Shown: positions 26,735 to 36,012, counted from the first letter of the stretch. The stretch: DNA of 64,000 nucleotides from Gammaproteobacteria bacterium (GCA_021773835.1 JAJFJQ010000010.1:1-64000), one strand, 5' to 3'. Translations and numbers: made by a program. The notes: generated by a model not told the origin, from the letters alone.

Positions 26735-27145
26735 ATGTTAAACAAGATAAGCATTGTCGCACTGGTGGGATTGCTACTTTCCGCGCAAGCAGCGATCGCG
26801 GATGCGCCGCTAAAAAGCAGACTCGCGCTAGACACCGATCAAGCAAAAATTGTGACTAACATTCAGGCTAAACATCGAGAAGCAAAGCGTGGCGAACGAC
26901 AATCATTAAATCGCGAAGCTCGAAAACTCCGCCGCGCACGTAACGCCAACGACAGCGAATTAATCGCGAAACAAGAAATTGTTGTTAGTCGGCTCGAAGA
27001 TGTCTTACGGCAAAGAATACTCAGCGAGGACGACGAAATACGCCAGGTGTTAAATCCAGATCAGCTTAAAAAGTTCGAGCACTATCTTGTGGAACGCAAC
27101 AATATGACGGGAAGCTCTAGGGATGTCTTAGTACTCAAACGGTAA
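26735..27145 (+). CDS. Periplasmic Spy/CpxP-like protein
   Basis: 136 residues, signal peptide MLNKISIVALVGLLLSAQAAIADA, then an all-helical basic domain with the pattern LALDTDQAKIVTNIQAKHREAKR and a later LNPDQLKKFEHYL, which recall the two LTxxQ motifs of Spy/CpxP/ZraP stress chaperones and metal sensors. Good ribosome site AGGAGA eight bases from the ATG. No two-component genes nearby. Family placement is by pattern only. Confidence 0.65.
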   Translation: MLNKISIVALVGLLLSAQAAIADAPLKSRLALDTDQAKIVTNIQAKHREAKRGERQSLNREARKLRRARNANDSELIAKQEIVVSRLEDVLRQRILSEDDEIRQVLNPDQLKKFEHYLVERNNMTGSSRDVLVLKR

Positions 27146-27312
27146 TTTTGGGCGCCGGAGCATTGAATACCGCATATCGGAATCGTTCGTTCGGTGGCTC
27201 ACTGAACATGCACAGCCGGGATCGAAGAGCTGCCACGGCTCAATGACAGACGATTGTGCTTTCTCAAGCGATCCGGCAATGGCGCGACACCGAGGCAAGC
27301 ATGACCGAATTT

Positions 27313-28200
27313 TCAATGCTCGCGATACGGGATCTGACAATAAGAAACGCCCTGCTTGGGATTCGCGCCATGCTTCGTCAGAAACCGAGTTAACGAAGTC
27401 ATCGAATTATCAACATTCGGCGTTGGCCCCAGAAAAACATGTTCCAAGGGCACGTGGTTGGACGCATCTTTTTGCAGGAAAAATTCCATGAATGGAATCA
27501 GCATTGATCTGCCTTCGCGATACTCGATCGGTGCCTGGGAATGTTCGGTTATGATTGGCGAGACGATCCGCCACTCTTGCTCCTCATTGAATGTACCGTG
27601 CTTCAATAACGCGGCAATACGCACAAGGTCGCCTTCGACTTCTTCGAAAACATCATGGAAAGACTCGGAAGCATGGCGTTGGGATGTGTCGGTATTCTCG
27701 CCGCGCTGCGTCGCCAAGTTTTCAATGCTGGTTAGGATGGATTCGACCAGGTTTTTTTGCTTGCCGCTTTCGTAGATGCACTTACCTACTCGAAAACCTT
27801 GGGCACTGGCCGCCTGGCAAATAAGATCGGGTTGAAATCCGATACTCACGCCCCGACCGTGCGGACAGTAACCTCGCCATTGACTGAGAAGGTTTCCATC
27901 GGCGATGAATGACACAACGAACTGCAAATGTCCGTGCGTCAATCGTTGGTATATCCACTCGCGTAACTGCGACAGCAATTTCGTATGGGGAGACTGCGCT
28001 TCGATCCGTTGTGCAATATGAACGCGCAGGATATCAGCCGCATGCTTCATTTCAGCAGCATCACTAAAAAACCCGATCTCTGTAGCATGAAGCGATCCGG
28101 ACGCGACAATCTTCATCAACGCGCCCAAAGACGTGTAATGGTATAGGACCTTGCTTGGTTGCTCCGCAAATAAACTGTCGACGAGCTCAGTGAGTTGCAT
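27313..28200 (-). CDS. DUF2971 protein
   Basis: 295 residues with the marks of DUF2971: YHYTSLGALMKIVASGSLHATEIGFFSDAAEMKHA near the start and FIADGNLLSQWRGYCPHGRGVSIGF in the middle. The family is widespread, patchy and of unknown function, often found in mobile or defence-rich regions. It is divergent from the membrane cyclase-like gene, 196 bp apart, and may share its promoter region. Confidence 0.85.
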   Translation of the reverse strand: MQLTELVDSLFAEQPSKVLYHYTSLGALMKIVASGSLHATEIGFFSDAAEMKHAADILRVHIAQRIEAQSPHTKLLSQLREWIYQRLTHGHLQFVVSFIADGNLLSQWRGYCPHGRGVSIGFQPDLICQAASAQGFRVGKCIYESGKQKNLVESILTSIENLATQRGENTDTSQRHASESFHDVFEEVEGDLVRIAALLKHGTFNEEQEWRIVSPIITEHSQAPIEYREGRSMLIPFMEFFLQKDASNHVPLEHVFLGPTPNVDNSMTSLTRFLTKHGANPKQGVSYCQIPYREH

Positions 28201-28396
28201 TTGGGGATTCTAACTTTTATATCATTTTGGGACATGCAATAAACCTCGGTTGCGGGATTCATGCCTGTCCGCCAATTGTTTTCCGCCGCGAATCGGCGTC
28301 GCCGTCCGGTTACGGCGCGGATACCATTGCGTCAAAGATTGTGCCGGGCAAGGGCGATTTGCTCACAATCCGACCGGGAATTGCTAAGATCGACCG

Positions 28397-29386
28397 ATGC
28401 ACGCAGTCGGTGCCGCTCTCTTAGGGTTCGTGGTTTTTGTTCTCGGCAAATTCATTTGGGTGCTGAGACTTTGCCTAATCGCCTACTTTGCGGCGTTGTG
28501 CATACCGCTATATGGCAGTTACCGCCAATTCGCAGCCCTCGATCGTTTTGTCGCCTGGGTCAACACCCCGACTCGCCCACTACAAGATGTCCTGCGCAGT
28601 AGCTTGCCCACCGAATTCGGAAGTATCGATATTACGCCGGCACTACTGCTGGTGATATTGGTCGTGTTGTGGTCAATGCTCGAGTCGCAATGGTCGAAGT
28701 GGCGTATGAGGGCCGCATTGTTAAGGAAAACCGCCCGGCATAAGGGGCGACTATCAAAGATCCGAAAAGAGGCCCGCAAGCAAGCCGCACAGATCGATGC
28801 ACTACCCCCAACACCCGAAACCTCCAATCGCGAGGAGTTACTCGAACTCTACGCCAGAACGAAGAAAGCGTTGGAGGCACAGAAACAATTCCTGGCGTTC
28901 CTGTCGATCGATGTAGTCGGTTCGACCCGCATGAAAGAGCACGAGGATGCAGCGATCGCCTCGCGAGATTTCTCACGCTACATGGCCATGGTTGACGAGG
29001 TGATCGAGCGACACGATTACCTAAAAGCGTCGTGGACACCGGATGGTGTCATGATCTGCTTTTGCGAGACGGCGCAAGCGGTTGCGGCTGGACAGGAGGT
29101 CTTACGGTCCCTCGAACGTTTCAATCGCGAAATCAAAGCCATGAGCGCTGACTTTAACGTTCGGATCGGAATAAATTCGGGGCAAGTCCTGTACGATGAA
29201 AAAGTACCGATGGAAGAGATGAGCGACCGCGTAATCGACATCGCCGGGCACCTGCAAAAATATGCACAGGAAAACTCGATTTATATCAACAAAAGAGCTG
29301 TAGACGGCGACATCGACGAGTCAGGCTTCGTGTTGGGCGACATGGAGGTCGATGGTTGCGAGGTCTTGGTGTGGAAACACGTTTGA
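28397..29386 (+). CDS. Membrane class III nucleotide cyclase-like protein, catalytic residues partly lost
   Basis: 329 residues: N-terminal membrane helices (about 3-40 and 80-95), basic coiled linker (98-165), then a cyclase homology domain. Metal aspartates are kept: D172 (SIDVVGST) and D216 (WTPDGVMICF). The transition-state Asn-Arg pair, normally VN-x-A-x-R-L, reads VIDIAGHL here, with D281 for Asn and H285 for Arg. It may be inactive, use a different reaction, or act as a nucleotide sensor. The phosphatase gene follows five bases later. Confidence 0.82.
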   Translation: MHAVGAALLGFVVFVLGKFIWVLRLCLIAYFAALCIPLYGSYRQFAALDRFVAWVNTPTRPLQDVLRSSLPTEFGSIDITPALLLVILVVLWSMLESQWSKWRMRAALLRKTARHKGRLSKIRKEARKQAAQIDALPPTPETSNREELLELYARTKKALEAQKQFLAFLSIDVVGSTRMKEHEDAAIASRDFSRYMAMVDEVIERHDYLKASWTPDGVMICFCETAQAVAAGQEVLRSLERFNREIKAMSADFNVRIGINSGQVLYDEKVPMEEMSDRVIDIAGHLQKYAQENSIYINKRAVDGDIDESGFVLGDMEVDGCEVLVWKHV

Positions 29387-29391
29387 ATCGG

Positions 29392-29841
29392 ATGAAGATT
29401 ATCAAACGCGTCACCGTGATCTGCACCGGGAATATTTGTCGCAGCCCCATGGCTGAGGCGGTTTTGCGGGATAGTCTTAAGCGTTCGAACGCACATTGCG
29501 AGGTCCAGTCAGCAGGAATTGGCGCGTTGGTCGGCCATCCTGCCGACGCGGAGGCGGTCAAATTGATGGAAGAACGTGGTCTCGATCTCAGCGCTCATCG
29601 CGCAACGCAACTCACGGGGCGCAAGGGCCTCGACAGCGATCTAATTTTAGTGATGGACGCTGATCAACTTCATGCCGTGGAAGAGAATTGGCCGCTCCTG
29701 CACGGCCGCGTTTATCGCTTAGGTCATTGGGAAAAATTTGATGTCGCCGACCCCTACCAGCGAGGCGAACGTGCATTCCGCAAGTCCTTAAACGCAATCG
29801 ACGCGGGTGTGGTTCGGTGGCTCGACATTATCGCGGCTTAG
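29392..29841 (+). CDS. Low-molecular-weight protein tyrosine phosphatase
   Basis: 149 residues. Active-site loop C11-x5-R17-S (ICTGNICRSPMAEA) at the very start and the general-acid loop DPYQRG near the end are intact. Such enzymes (Wzb/Etp type) dephosphorylate tyrosine autokinases that set exopolysaccharide chain length. This fits the Wzz-like gene that overlaps its 3' end by 25 bases. Start set at the ATG at 29392, which begins the family's short lead-in. Confidence 0.93.
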   Translation: MKIIKRVTVICTGNICRSPMAEAVLRDSLKRSNAHCEVQSAGIGALVGHPADAEAVKLMEERGLDLSAHRATQLTGRKGLDSDLILVMDADQLHAVEENWPLLHGRVYRLGHWEKFDVADPYQRGERAFRKSLNAIDAGVVRWLDIIAA

Positions 29842-31451
29842 CTTCATTTTTACTGTTCTCGCTAGTAGGCGCACTCGCCGGCGCGATCCTCGGCACCCTT
29901 ACAGATAAGTCGCTATTGAAATGGCGCCCCCCGCGCTTCGAGGCGACCATCGTTTTATTTCACCCAAGCGGATCTGGCATGTCTGACTCCGGGCGCGATT
30001 TTGTTGCCCTAAGCCTTGCTCAACCGGAATTTCTACCCAGCGCTGCGACCCGGCACGGGTGGGACGCGAATATGGCGGCGGAAGTCGCCAGCAATGTCTC
30101 GGTCGTGGCAGCTAACGCCGCTGGGCCGGTTGCTGAATTGCGCTTGTCCGGCACGGATCCAACGACGCTTGTGACGACGTTGAATTTGGTCGCCGAACGA
30201 ATGATCGAGTGGCACCGAGACAAGCAAATGATGGTGTTGCAATCGCAATTGAGCGAGTTAGACGCGGCATTCGAATCTGCAAAGCGCTCTGAGGAAGATC
30301 TAGTGGCGGCACGCAGCGACGACACAAGGCTACCGTCGTCCGCGCATAGTGCCATTAGCGCCATGACCGATCTGGCACGGCAACGCCGTCAACTAGAGTT
30401 GGCAGCACGTTATCAATTACGACGCGAATCGTCTTTCGATACGCTACGGCGTCAGCAACGCTTAACCGTCGTCCTGGCCAAAGAGGCGCGACTGAACAAA
30501 AGCATCGGCGACAAAGCCGGCATCGCATCAACCCAATTTGAAAATGAACATGCCATTGCAGTGCTATCTGCCGAACGGCTTGCGGTACAGGAAACCAAAG
30601 CGCGGCTGCAACGGGAATTCGAGTCTGTCCAACCATTACAGATCGTGCAGCGCGCCGCGGTTAATCAAATCTCGCGTAGCCCCGCTCCAGCCCAATTACT
30701 TATGGCTGTTGGAAGCTTCATCGGAGCGTTGATCGGCGGCTTCGTTTGGTCAAAACGCCGCTCTTCACCTGGCAAATTGAGCGACCTTGTTGGCGTAGAC
30801 TCCCGGCTACCGCCGACGATGGGCGTAATAGGAGAAACTCTTACGGAATACGGGGTACGGGAACTGCGCCCCCTAGCCGAAACCGACCCGGGGCATCTTG
30901 TTCTGGCAGGTATACACAGTCTTCACGTCGCGCTCTATGTGATGGCGCAAGAGCAAGACCGTACGGGACCGGTGGTCATCACCGAAACTGGCGAACCGCA
31001 GCATGCTGCCCACGTCGTTGCGAACCTCGCCGCCATTGCCGCGAAAGCGGGCGAGCGCGTGCTAATTGTTGAGGCCTTTAGTAGTCCAGGAATGTTGTCG
31101 CGCATTTTTACGAGTGATAAGCAAATAACAACTCCGGGTGGTGAAAAACTCGCCGCAGAGCACGCGACGGATGCACATCCGGGTACGGAGCGTATTCGTT
31201 TTTTGTTTTATGACCTGTCGACCAACGAACTCGAAGAAGAGACACTGCCGGTTATCGACGACTTCGATCGGCTCCTAATCCATGTTGGTAACGTCGCATT
31301 AGCCAGCGACTTGCTTGACGTTTACGGAACCGGCATTGGCCTGTTGGTGTGTTCAGGAAACGCGCGTCTGCCGGCATCAATTGAGGATCTAGAAGCGATA
31401 CACGGCATAGTATTGTGTGACTATCGTATCGACCCGTCAGTTTATAGTTAG
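29817..31451 (+). CDS. Wzz/BY-kinase-like protein with degenerate ATP site
   Basis: 544 residues: membrane helix (8-30), periplasmic region with long coiled coils (about 140-275), second helix (about 290-310), and a cytoplasmic ATPase-like domain. In tyrosine autokinases the latter has a Walker A G-x4-GK[ST]; here the position reads VVITETGEPQHAAHVVANLAAIAAKAG with no Lys, and the C-terminus has no tyrosine cluster, only SVYS. It is therefore probably a chain-length determinant without kinase activity. Start is a GTG inside the phosphatase gene. Confidence 0.75.
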   Translation: MARHYRGLASFLLFSLVGALAGAILGTLTDKSLLKWRPPRFEATIVLFHPSGSGMSDSGRDFVALSLAQPEFLPSAATRHGWDANMAAEVASNVSVVAANAAGPVAELRLSGTDPTTLVTTLNLVAERMIEWHRDKQMMVLQSQLSELDAAFESAKRSEEDLVAARSDDTRLPSSAHSAISAMTDLARQRRQLELAARYQLRRESSFDTLRRQQRLTVVLAKEARLNKSIGDKAGIASTQFENEHAIAVLSAERLAVQETKARLQREFESVQPLQIVQRAAVNQISRSPAPAQLLMAVGSFIGALIGGFVWSKRRSSPGKLSDLVGVDSRLPPTMGVIGETLTEYGVRELRPLAETDPGHLVLAGIHSLHVALYVMAQEQDRTGPVVITETGEPQHAAHVVANLAAIAAKAGERVLIVEAFSSPGMLSRIFTSDKQITTPGGEKLAAEHATDAHPGTERIRFLFYDLSTNELEEETLPVIDDFDRLLIHVGNVALASDLLDVYGTGIGLLVCSGNARLPASIEDLEAIHGIVLCDYRIDPSVYS

Positions 31452-31520
31452 CCGTGCAATCCTAGCTAGGTCTCATGCGTACCACGGCAAAATGGTCCAA
31501 ATAACTGAGCAGAGGTTAAA

Positions 31521-32909
31521 TCACACAAGCTTGAAGCCGTCGGCTTCGGGATGCCTACCGACGAACTCCCGGGCCAATTCGTTGTGACGACTAATTAGCC
31601 GCGATAAATCGATCGTCTTTAACTCACCACCCTCGACAACGACTTTTCCGTTAATAATCGAAAAATCGACCTTCTCCACATGGCACAGCAACAGCGCGGC
31701 CATCGGATCGTGCACGGCGCCGCCGGCCATACCGAGTGTCTGCGTGCTAACCCCGATGAAATCTGCGGCCTTACCAATCTCTAAACTGCCGATCTCGTCG
31801 CGTCCTAATACAGCCGCGCCACCAAGTGTCGCCATCTGTAATGCTTCTTCAACGGTGAATGCCCCCGGACCATTCTGTACCCGCTGCAACAGCATTGCAT
31901 TGCGTGCCTCGCCGATTGTGTGACCGCAGTCGTTGCTGGCGGAACCGTCAACGCCAATGCCGACGTTTACCCCAGCATCAAGCATCTCCCGCACCTTACA
32001 GATACCAGAGCCCAATCGCATGTTCGATGACGGGCAATGGGCGATACCGGTGCCGGTTTCGGCCGCCATTCGAATCTCCTCGGAGTTTAAAAAAATGCTG
32101 TGGGCCCACCAAACGTCGCTCCCCACCCAATTAAGTTCTTCCATATAAGCGGCCGGGCGCTGGCCAAATTCCCTGAGGCAATACACCTCTTCGTCCATGG
32201 TTTCCGCAACATGCGTATGCAATCGAACGTTTTTATGTGCCCGCGCCAGCGCCGCGGTTTCGCGCATCAGATCTTTGGTCACCGAAAATGGTGTGCACGG
32301 TGCTAGACCAATGCGGCGCATCGAGAACGGCTCCGGGTCGTGGAAGGCATCGATCACGCGCTGACAATCAGTAAGGATCTGGTCATCTGTCTGCACAATA
32401 TTATCCGGCGGCAAACCGCCGTCACTTCGGCCTAAGGACATGGAGCCTCGGGTGGCATGCATGCGCACACCGATCTCTGTGGCGGCGCGCACTTGCGCAT
32501 CCAAACTCACATCGTTGGTAAAAACATACAAGTGATCACTACTGGTCGTGCACCCGGATAAAACCATTTCAGCCAAGGCCGTGAGCGTACTGATGTGCAC
32601 CGCTTCGTCGGTGATCTCGCCGTAGATTGGAAACAAACGCACTAACCAATCGAATAAGCCATGATCTTGTGCACCCGGTACAGCACGAAACAGCGATTGA
32701 AAGAAGTGATGATGCGTATTGACCAGGCCGGGTAGCACTATCATACCGCGCGCATCGATCACCTTGTCTGCGTTAACGGGAAGTGCCGATGTCTCATTAA
32801 CTTGTTCGATGACGTTATCGCGTACAAAGATCCCGCCGTTCGCGAACTTGCGTCGCTTAGCGTCCATGGTGATTAGCATGTCTGCGTTTTTAACGAGTAA
32901 GGTGCTCAT
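31521..32909 (-). CDS. Amidohydrolase, 8-oxoguanine deaminase-like
   Basis: 462-residue zinc/iron amidohydrolase (COG0402). Metal site N-T-H-H-H near 65-68, HTHVAETMDE, AHSIFL and GVDGSASND supply the other ligands. The combination FFQSLFRAVPGAQD, HCPSSNMRLGSG and GIGVDGSASND is that of 8-oxoguanine deaminases and the related triazine hydrolases. It would turn 8-oxoguanine into urate, or deaminate a similar heterocycle. It fits the nucleoside and cyclic-amide theme of the region. Confidence 0.85.
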   Translation of the reverse strand: MSTLLVKNADMLITMDAKRRKFANGGIFVRDNVIEQVNETSALPVNADKVIDARGMIVLPGLVNTHHHFFQSLFRAVPGAQDHGLFDWLVRLFPIYGEITDEAVHISTLTALAEMVLSGCTTSSDHLYVFTNDVSLDAQVRAATEIGVRMHATRGSMSLGRSDGGLPPDNIVQTDDQILTDCQRVIDAFHDPEPFSMRRIGLAPCTPFSVTKDLMRETAALARAHKNVRLHTHVAETMDEEVYCLREFGQRPAAYMEELNWVGSDVWWAHSIFLNSEEIRMAAETGTGIAHCPSSNMRLGSGICKVREMLDAGVNVGIGVDGSASNDCGHTIGEARNAMLLQRVQNGPGAFTVEEALQMATLGGAAVLGRDEIGSLEIGKAADFIGVSTQTLGMAGGAVHDPMAALLLCHVEKVDFSIINGKVVVEGGELKTIDLSRLISRHNELAREFVGRHPEADGFKLV

Positions 32910-33083
32910 GATTGCTGCTCACAGCGTGCGATTCGCTTCATGTGTTTACCCTCGGTTCAGCAATTCGAATCTCTGTAATCGATCTAGACGTACGGGTTAA
33001 GCGTGCTTGAGTATAAGACGAATCAAGTTTGTAGTCCGAGCGCACCACTGGATGACAGTGCGCAGCTTGTACTTGCAAAGCGT
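32910..33083. other. Intergenic sequence upstream of the deaminase, nothing recognised
   Basis: Together with the next entry this makes a 318-bp stretch without a complete gene. This part should hold the deaminase promoter, but I see no clear -35/-10 pair, repeat or RNA gene. Confidence 0.4.
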
Positions 33084-33227
33084 CTAGCGCTTAACGGTGA
33101 GCGCCGTTTCACCGAACGAATGACTCATCCAGTTTTCTTCGTCCATTAAAAACTGATCGCCATCATCACCAAACGTTAGGTTTGCGCAAACGGAACACTC
33201 GTCGGTGTACCTCCACCGGCACCTGCT
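33084..33227 (-). pseudogene. 47-codon in-frame reading extension after the luciferase-like gene stop
   Basis: After the TGA of the luciferase-like gene (33228-33230) the same frame stays open for 47 codons to a TAG. The translation is protein-like and acidic (YTDECSVCANLTFGDDGD, then MDEENWMSHSFGETALTV). There is no start codon with a ribosome site at its head. It may be a gene remnant, or the former C-terminus of the upstream protein cut by a new stop. Low confidence in any function. Confidence 0.35.
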
Positions 33228-34607
33228 TCATCCGTCCGACGTAAGCGGTGTCACCTCACGCGCGATTTCAGGCACATCGCTCGTATCCGTTTCCGGTCCG
33301 CCGCCGCACGCACTACGCAAGGCTGGCGCGCACTCTTCAGCGAAATATTGGATCATGTCCTCAATCTCGCGTCCGGCAAATCCGGCTTTCTCGAATAGCC
33401 CCGCGAACATCAGGTCCTCGTAGCCGCAAAACTCCTTAGTGCGCATGATCATCTCGATGATCTCGTCCGGCCCACCGACCAGCGCGACCTCGGATTCGGT
33501 CAACATCTCTGCCGTTACCCGCTCGCCAACGGGGACCAGCGTGCCCTCGAAGAATGGGCCGACGTAGGCGAATTGATGTTCAAAACTGCGTTTTAGGCGG
33601 TCGTATTCACGCTTGCGATCCTGGCCAGGTAGATACAAATGGACGAAGCGTGCGATCCCTACGCCGCGTCGCTTCTCTGCGTCCCATCCGTAGCGCAACG
33701 CACCCCGGTCCAAACGATCAGGCCAACCCGCTTTTTCCGCAGCGGTGAAATAGATCTCGACATTTTTGGCGAGTTGTTCATTCGCCTCACCGACGAAGTA
33801 ACCGTTGACACCATGTTCTGCGGCCCAGGTAATAGAACGCGGACTAGTCAACGGTTGCCATAATTGCGGATGCGGCTTTTGTAAGGGCTGCGGGTAGACG
33901 CTTATCTCTTTCAACTTTGTCGTGGTTGCTACGACCGGATTGCCTCCGGAGTAGAGATCCGGGCCGCCGAGATCAAGAATGTCTTCGAGACTGCGCTCAA
34001 GCCCCGGTTGTGAAAAATAGGCCTTTGTGTGCGGGTGGTTCCACTTCGTGTAGCGTGGTGGCAGCGAGAAATTTTCGCCGCGATGGGAAAACGAAGGTTC
34101 GGTCCAGGCCTTGATGAGGATCTCAAAGGCTTCCTCAAACGCCGATCGGTTGCGCTCCTGATCTTGGATGGTCGAGCCGTAGGTGCGACCGAAGGTCTCG
34201 TTTTCGCGCGGTTGATAGCCGCGGCCAATGCCGCATTCAACGCGTCCACCGCTAACAACATCGAGCATCGCAATCTGCTCGGCAAGGCGTAATGGGTGAT
34301 GCCAAGTAATGATATTAGCGGCCTGTCCAAGACGGATGCGTTGCGTCTGCGAGGCGATCGCCATAGCCGACATGAGTGGATTCGGTGAGCACTCCGCGCC
34401 TTCGGGCTGAAAATGATGCTCTGTCTGGAACCAGTACTCATAACCCAGCTTGTCGGCGAGGATCCCTTGGCGGATCTGGTTGAGGATCGTGCGTTGCGCG
34501 GAGGCGTGCATCTCTGCCAAGTTGCCGTCACTGATGGCAACACCTTCCGAGTTATAGATGACCGGTAGGTCGCTCGATCCGTTATGAAAGCATCCGAGTT
34601 CTATCAC
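33228..34607 (-). CDS. LLM-class flavin-dependent oxidoreductase (2)
   Basis: 459-residue luciferase-like monooxygenase. Recognisable: GYEYWFQTEHHFQPEG, RIRLGQAANIITWHHPLRLAEQIAMLDVVSGGRVECGIGRGYQPREN, and KPHPQLWQPLTSPRSI. Start placed at the GTG at 34607, nine bases behind GGGGGA; the frame is open upstream without a ribosome site. Longer than typical members because of an insertion around 175-230 (SFSHRGENFSLPPRYTKWNH...). Divergent from the small ABM gene at 34764. Substrate unknown. Confidence 0.88.
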   Translation of the reverse strand: MIELGCFHNGSSDLPVIYNSEGVAISDGNLAEMHASAQRTILNQIRQGILADKLGYEYWFQTEHHFQPEGAECSPNPLMSAMAIASQTQRIRLGQAANIITWHHPLRLAEQIAMLDVVSGGRVECGIGRGYQPRENETFGRTYGSTIQDQERNRSAFEEAFEILIKAWTEPSFSHRGENFSLPPRYTKWNHPHTKAYFSQPGLERSLEDILDLGGPDLYSGGNPVVATTTKLKEISVYPQPLQKPHPQLWQPLTSPRSITWAAEHGVNGYFVGEANEQLAKNVEIYFTAAEKAGWPDRLDRGALRYGWDAEKRRGVGIARFVHLYLPGQDRKREYDRLKRSFEHQFAYVGPFFEGTLVPVGERVTAEMLTESEVALVGGPDEIIEMIMRTKEFCGYEDLMFAGLFEKAGFAGREIEDMIQYFAEECAPALRSACGGGPETDTSDVPEIAREVTPLTSDG

Positions 34608-34763
34608 GCCTAAGTCCCCCTTTATGCAGGCACGATGATGCCGCGTCGAGAAAAAGAATGCCAACGCACGGAGCAAACGCGTGTGGTGCGAGGCACCGAA
34701 GGAACGATCTATACCGTACGCAGGCTACAATCGCGGCCCACTGCAACAAAACAGGAGCTACGC

Positions 34764-35063
34764 GTGACAACAATCGTGATCCTCGATATTCCAGCAACAC
34801 CCCAGACCCGAGATAAGGTCTTAGCAACCCTCGAAGAAGCCCTGGTTGATACACGTGCCTTTGATGGCTGTGAAGGCTTAGAACTTCTCGTCAATCAAGA
34901 AGACCCCGCAAACTTCGTCGTGTGGGAACGCTGGACATCGCGCGACCAGTACGAACGCTATCTCGCGTTTCGCCAGGCGAGTGGTTTCTCTGCGAGCTTC
35001 CGCGCGCTGTTTCCCGACCCACCGGTGATCCGTAAGTTTGATATTGGGAAAAAGTTCGACTGA
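34764..35063 (+). CDS. ABM-domain protein (third)
   Basis: 99 residues: strand TTIVILDIPATPQ, helix RDKVLATLEEALVDTRAFDGC, then FVVWERWTSRDQYERYLAFRQASG, the hallmark W-E-R-W and helix. GTG start at 34764 is fixed by AGGAG six bases ahead. Closest inside the window to the 26.2-kb ABM gene. Small cofactor-free oxygenase or binding protein; the divergent luciferase-like gene is a plausible functional neighbour. Confidence 0.8.
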   Translation: MTTIVILDIPATPQTRDKVLATLEEALVDTRAFDGCEGLELLVNQEDPANFVVWERWTSRDQYERYLAFRQASGFSASFRALFPDPPVIRKFDIGKKFD

Positions 35064-35322
35064 GAAAAATTGCGGCACTCGCTAGGCGTCTATGAGTCGC
35101 GTCGCGTTCTACCCCAACATAAAATAACCGGTGCGATTCAAGAAACAGCGGTAGCGCACACACGATTTCGTCCCGTACTGCGTTGTTTACGTGCGGGCGT
35201 ATCGGCGTACGCGTACCATGGTCGGCGCCTCCATCACGACAGTGGCCGCGGCGTCTTGCGTGCGGCCAATCGTCGATTGATGGCCATAAATTTTAAAGCG
35301 GTTTTATTTTAAAGGTTTGCCA

Positions 35323-35769
35323 ATGCTATTACCCACCGGGACGCTTGAATTGAGCGAGGCCACGGCCATTGTGAATGCGGCATTGGCGCACGCGAGATCA
35401 GAAAATATGTCGCCGCTAGCTGTCGCCGTTGTCGACGCAACGGGCACGGTAAGGTGCCTGCAGAGCGAAGACGGCGCAGCTTTGATGCGACCCGACATCG
35501 CATATGCCAAGGCGTGGGGCTGTGTCGGACTCGGCATGTCGACACGCAAATTTTTCGATGCAGTTCAGCAGGTACCACAATTGGTTCCGGCCTTTCATTC
35601 TTTTATGGGTATTTCACAAAACCGCCTAGTGCCATCTCCCGGTGGGGTTTTTATCCTGCGCGATGATGCAGTTATCGGTGCGGTTGGCGTCTCCGGTGAC
35701 CACCCTGATCGCGACGAAGCATGCGCATTCGCCGGCATTAAAGCGGCTGGATTAGAATCTCGAGTGTAG
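35323..35769 (+). CDS. GlcG/HbpS-family protein
   Basis: 148 residues of the GlcG/HbpS (DUF336) fold: LSEATAIVNAALAHARSENMSPLAVAVVDATGTVRCLQSEDGA at the start and GGVFILRDDAVIGAVGVSGDHPDRDEACAFAGIKA at the end, both diagnostic. Members bind haem or a corrinoid, or assist propanediol/glycolate pathways; many lie among catabolic genes as here. ATG at 35323 with AAAGG ahead is preferred to a TTG two codons upstream. Confidence 0.87.
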   Translation: MLLPTGTLELSEATAIVNAALAHARSENMSPLAVAVVDATGTVRCLQSEDGAALMRPDIAYAKAWGCVGLGMSTRKFFDAVQQVPQLVPAFHSFMGISQNRLVPSPGGVFILRDDAVIGAVGVSGDHPDRDEACAFAGIKAAGLESRV

Positions 35770-35831
35770 ATCCCAACGAAAATGCTAGAGCGATCAGCTC
35801 GATTGTTGCTGAATAAATATCAATACATCGT

Positions 35832-35875
35832 CTTATTGCGATGCATCAAATTGAAACAATCTGTATCGCAATAAG
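35832..35875. promoter_or_regulatory. 14-bp inverted repeat, probable operator or stem-loop
   Basis: Arms CTTATTGCGATGCA (35832-35845) and TGTATCGCAATAAG (35862-35875) match at 13 of 14 positions, separated by 16 bases. The element lies 62 bases after the GlcG-like gene and about 140 bases before the small acidic gene. Its size suits a dimeric regulator's site, or a transcript end for the GlcG-like gene. Confidence 0.65.
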
Positions 35876-36012
35876 GAACCCGTCGACAGTTTCTCTAAGC
35901 TTGAGCGGTGTTGACAACATGTCACAATTTCACGCGACCTACTTCACATGTTTTCGCCACTCAGGGGAGTATTTTGAATTCGCTTTCAAATAACTCGCAA
36001 CGGAGCGAAACA

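Noticed and set aside
27146-27312. Possible small gene or RNA between the Spy-like and DUF2971 genes
   Set aside because: No supported start, no structure and no family pattern seen.
31462-31471. CCTAGCTAGG palindrome after the Wzz-like gene
   Set aside because: Ten bases, no loop and no T-run; expected by chance in a window of this size.
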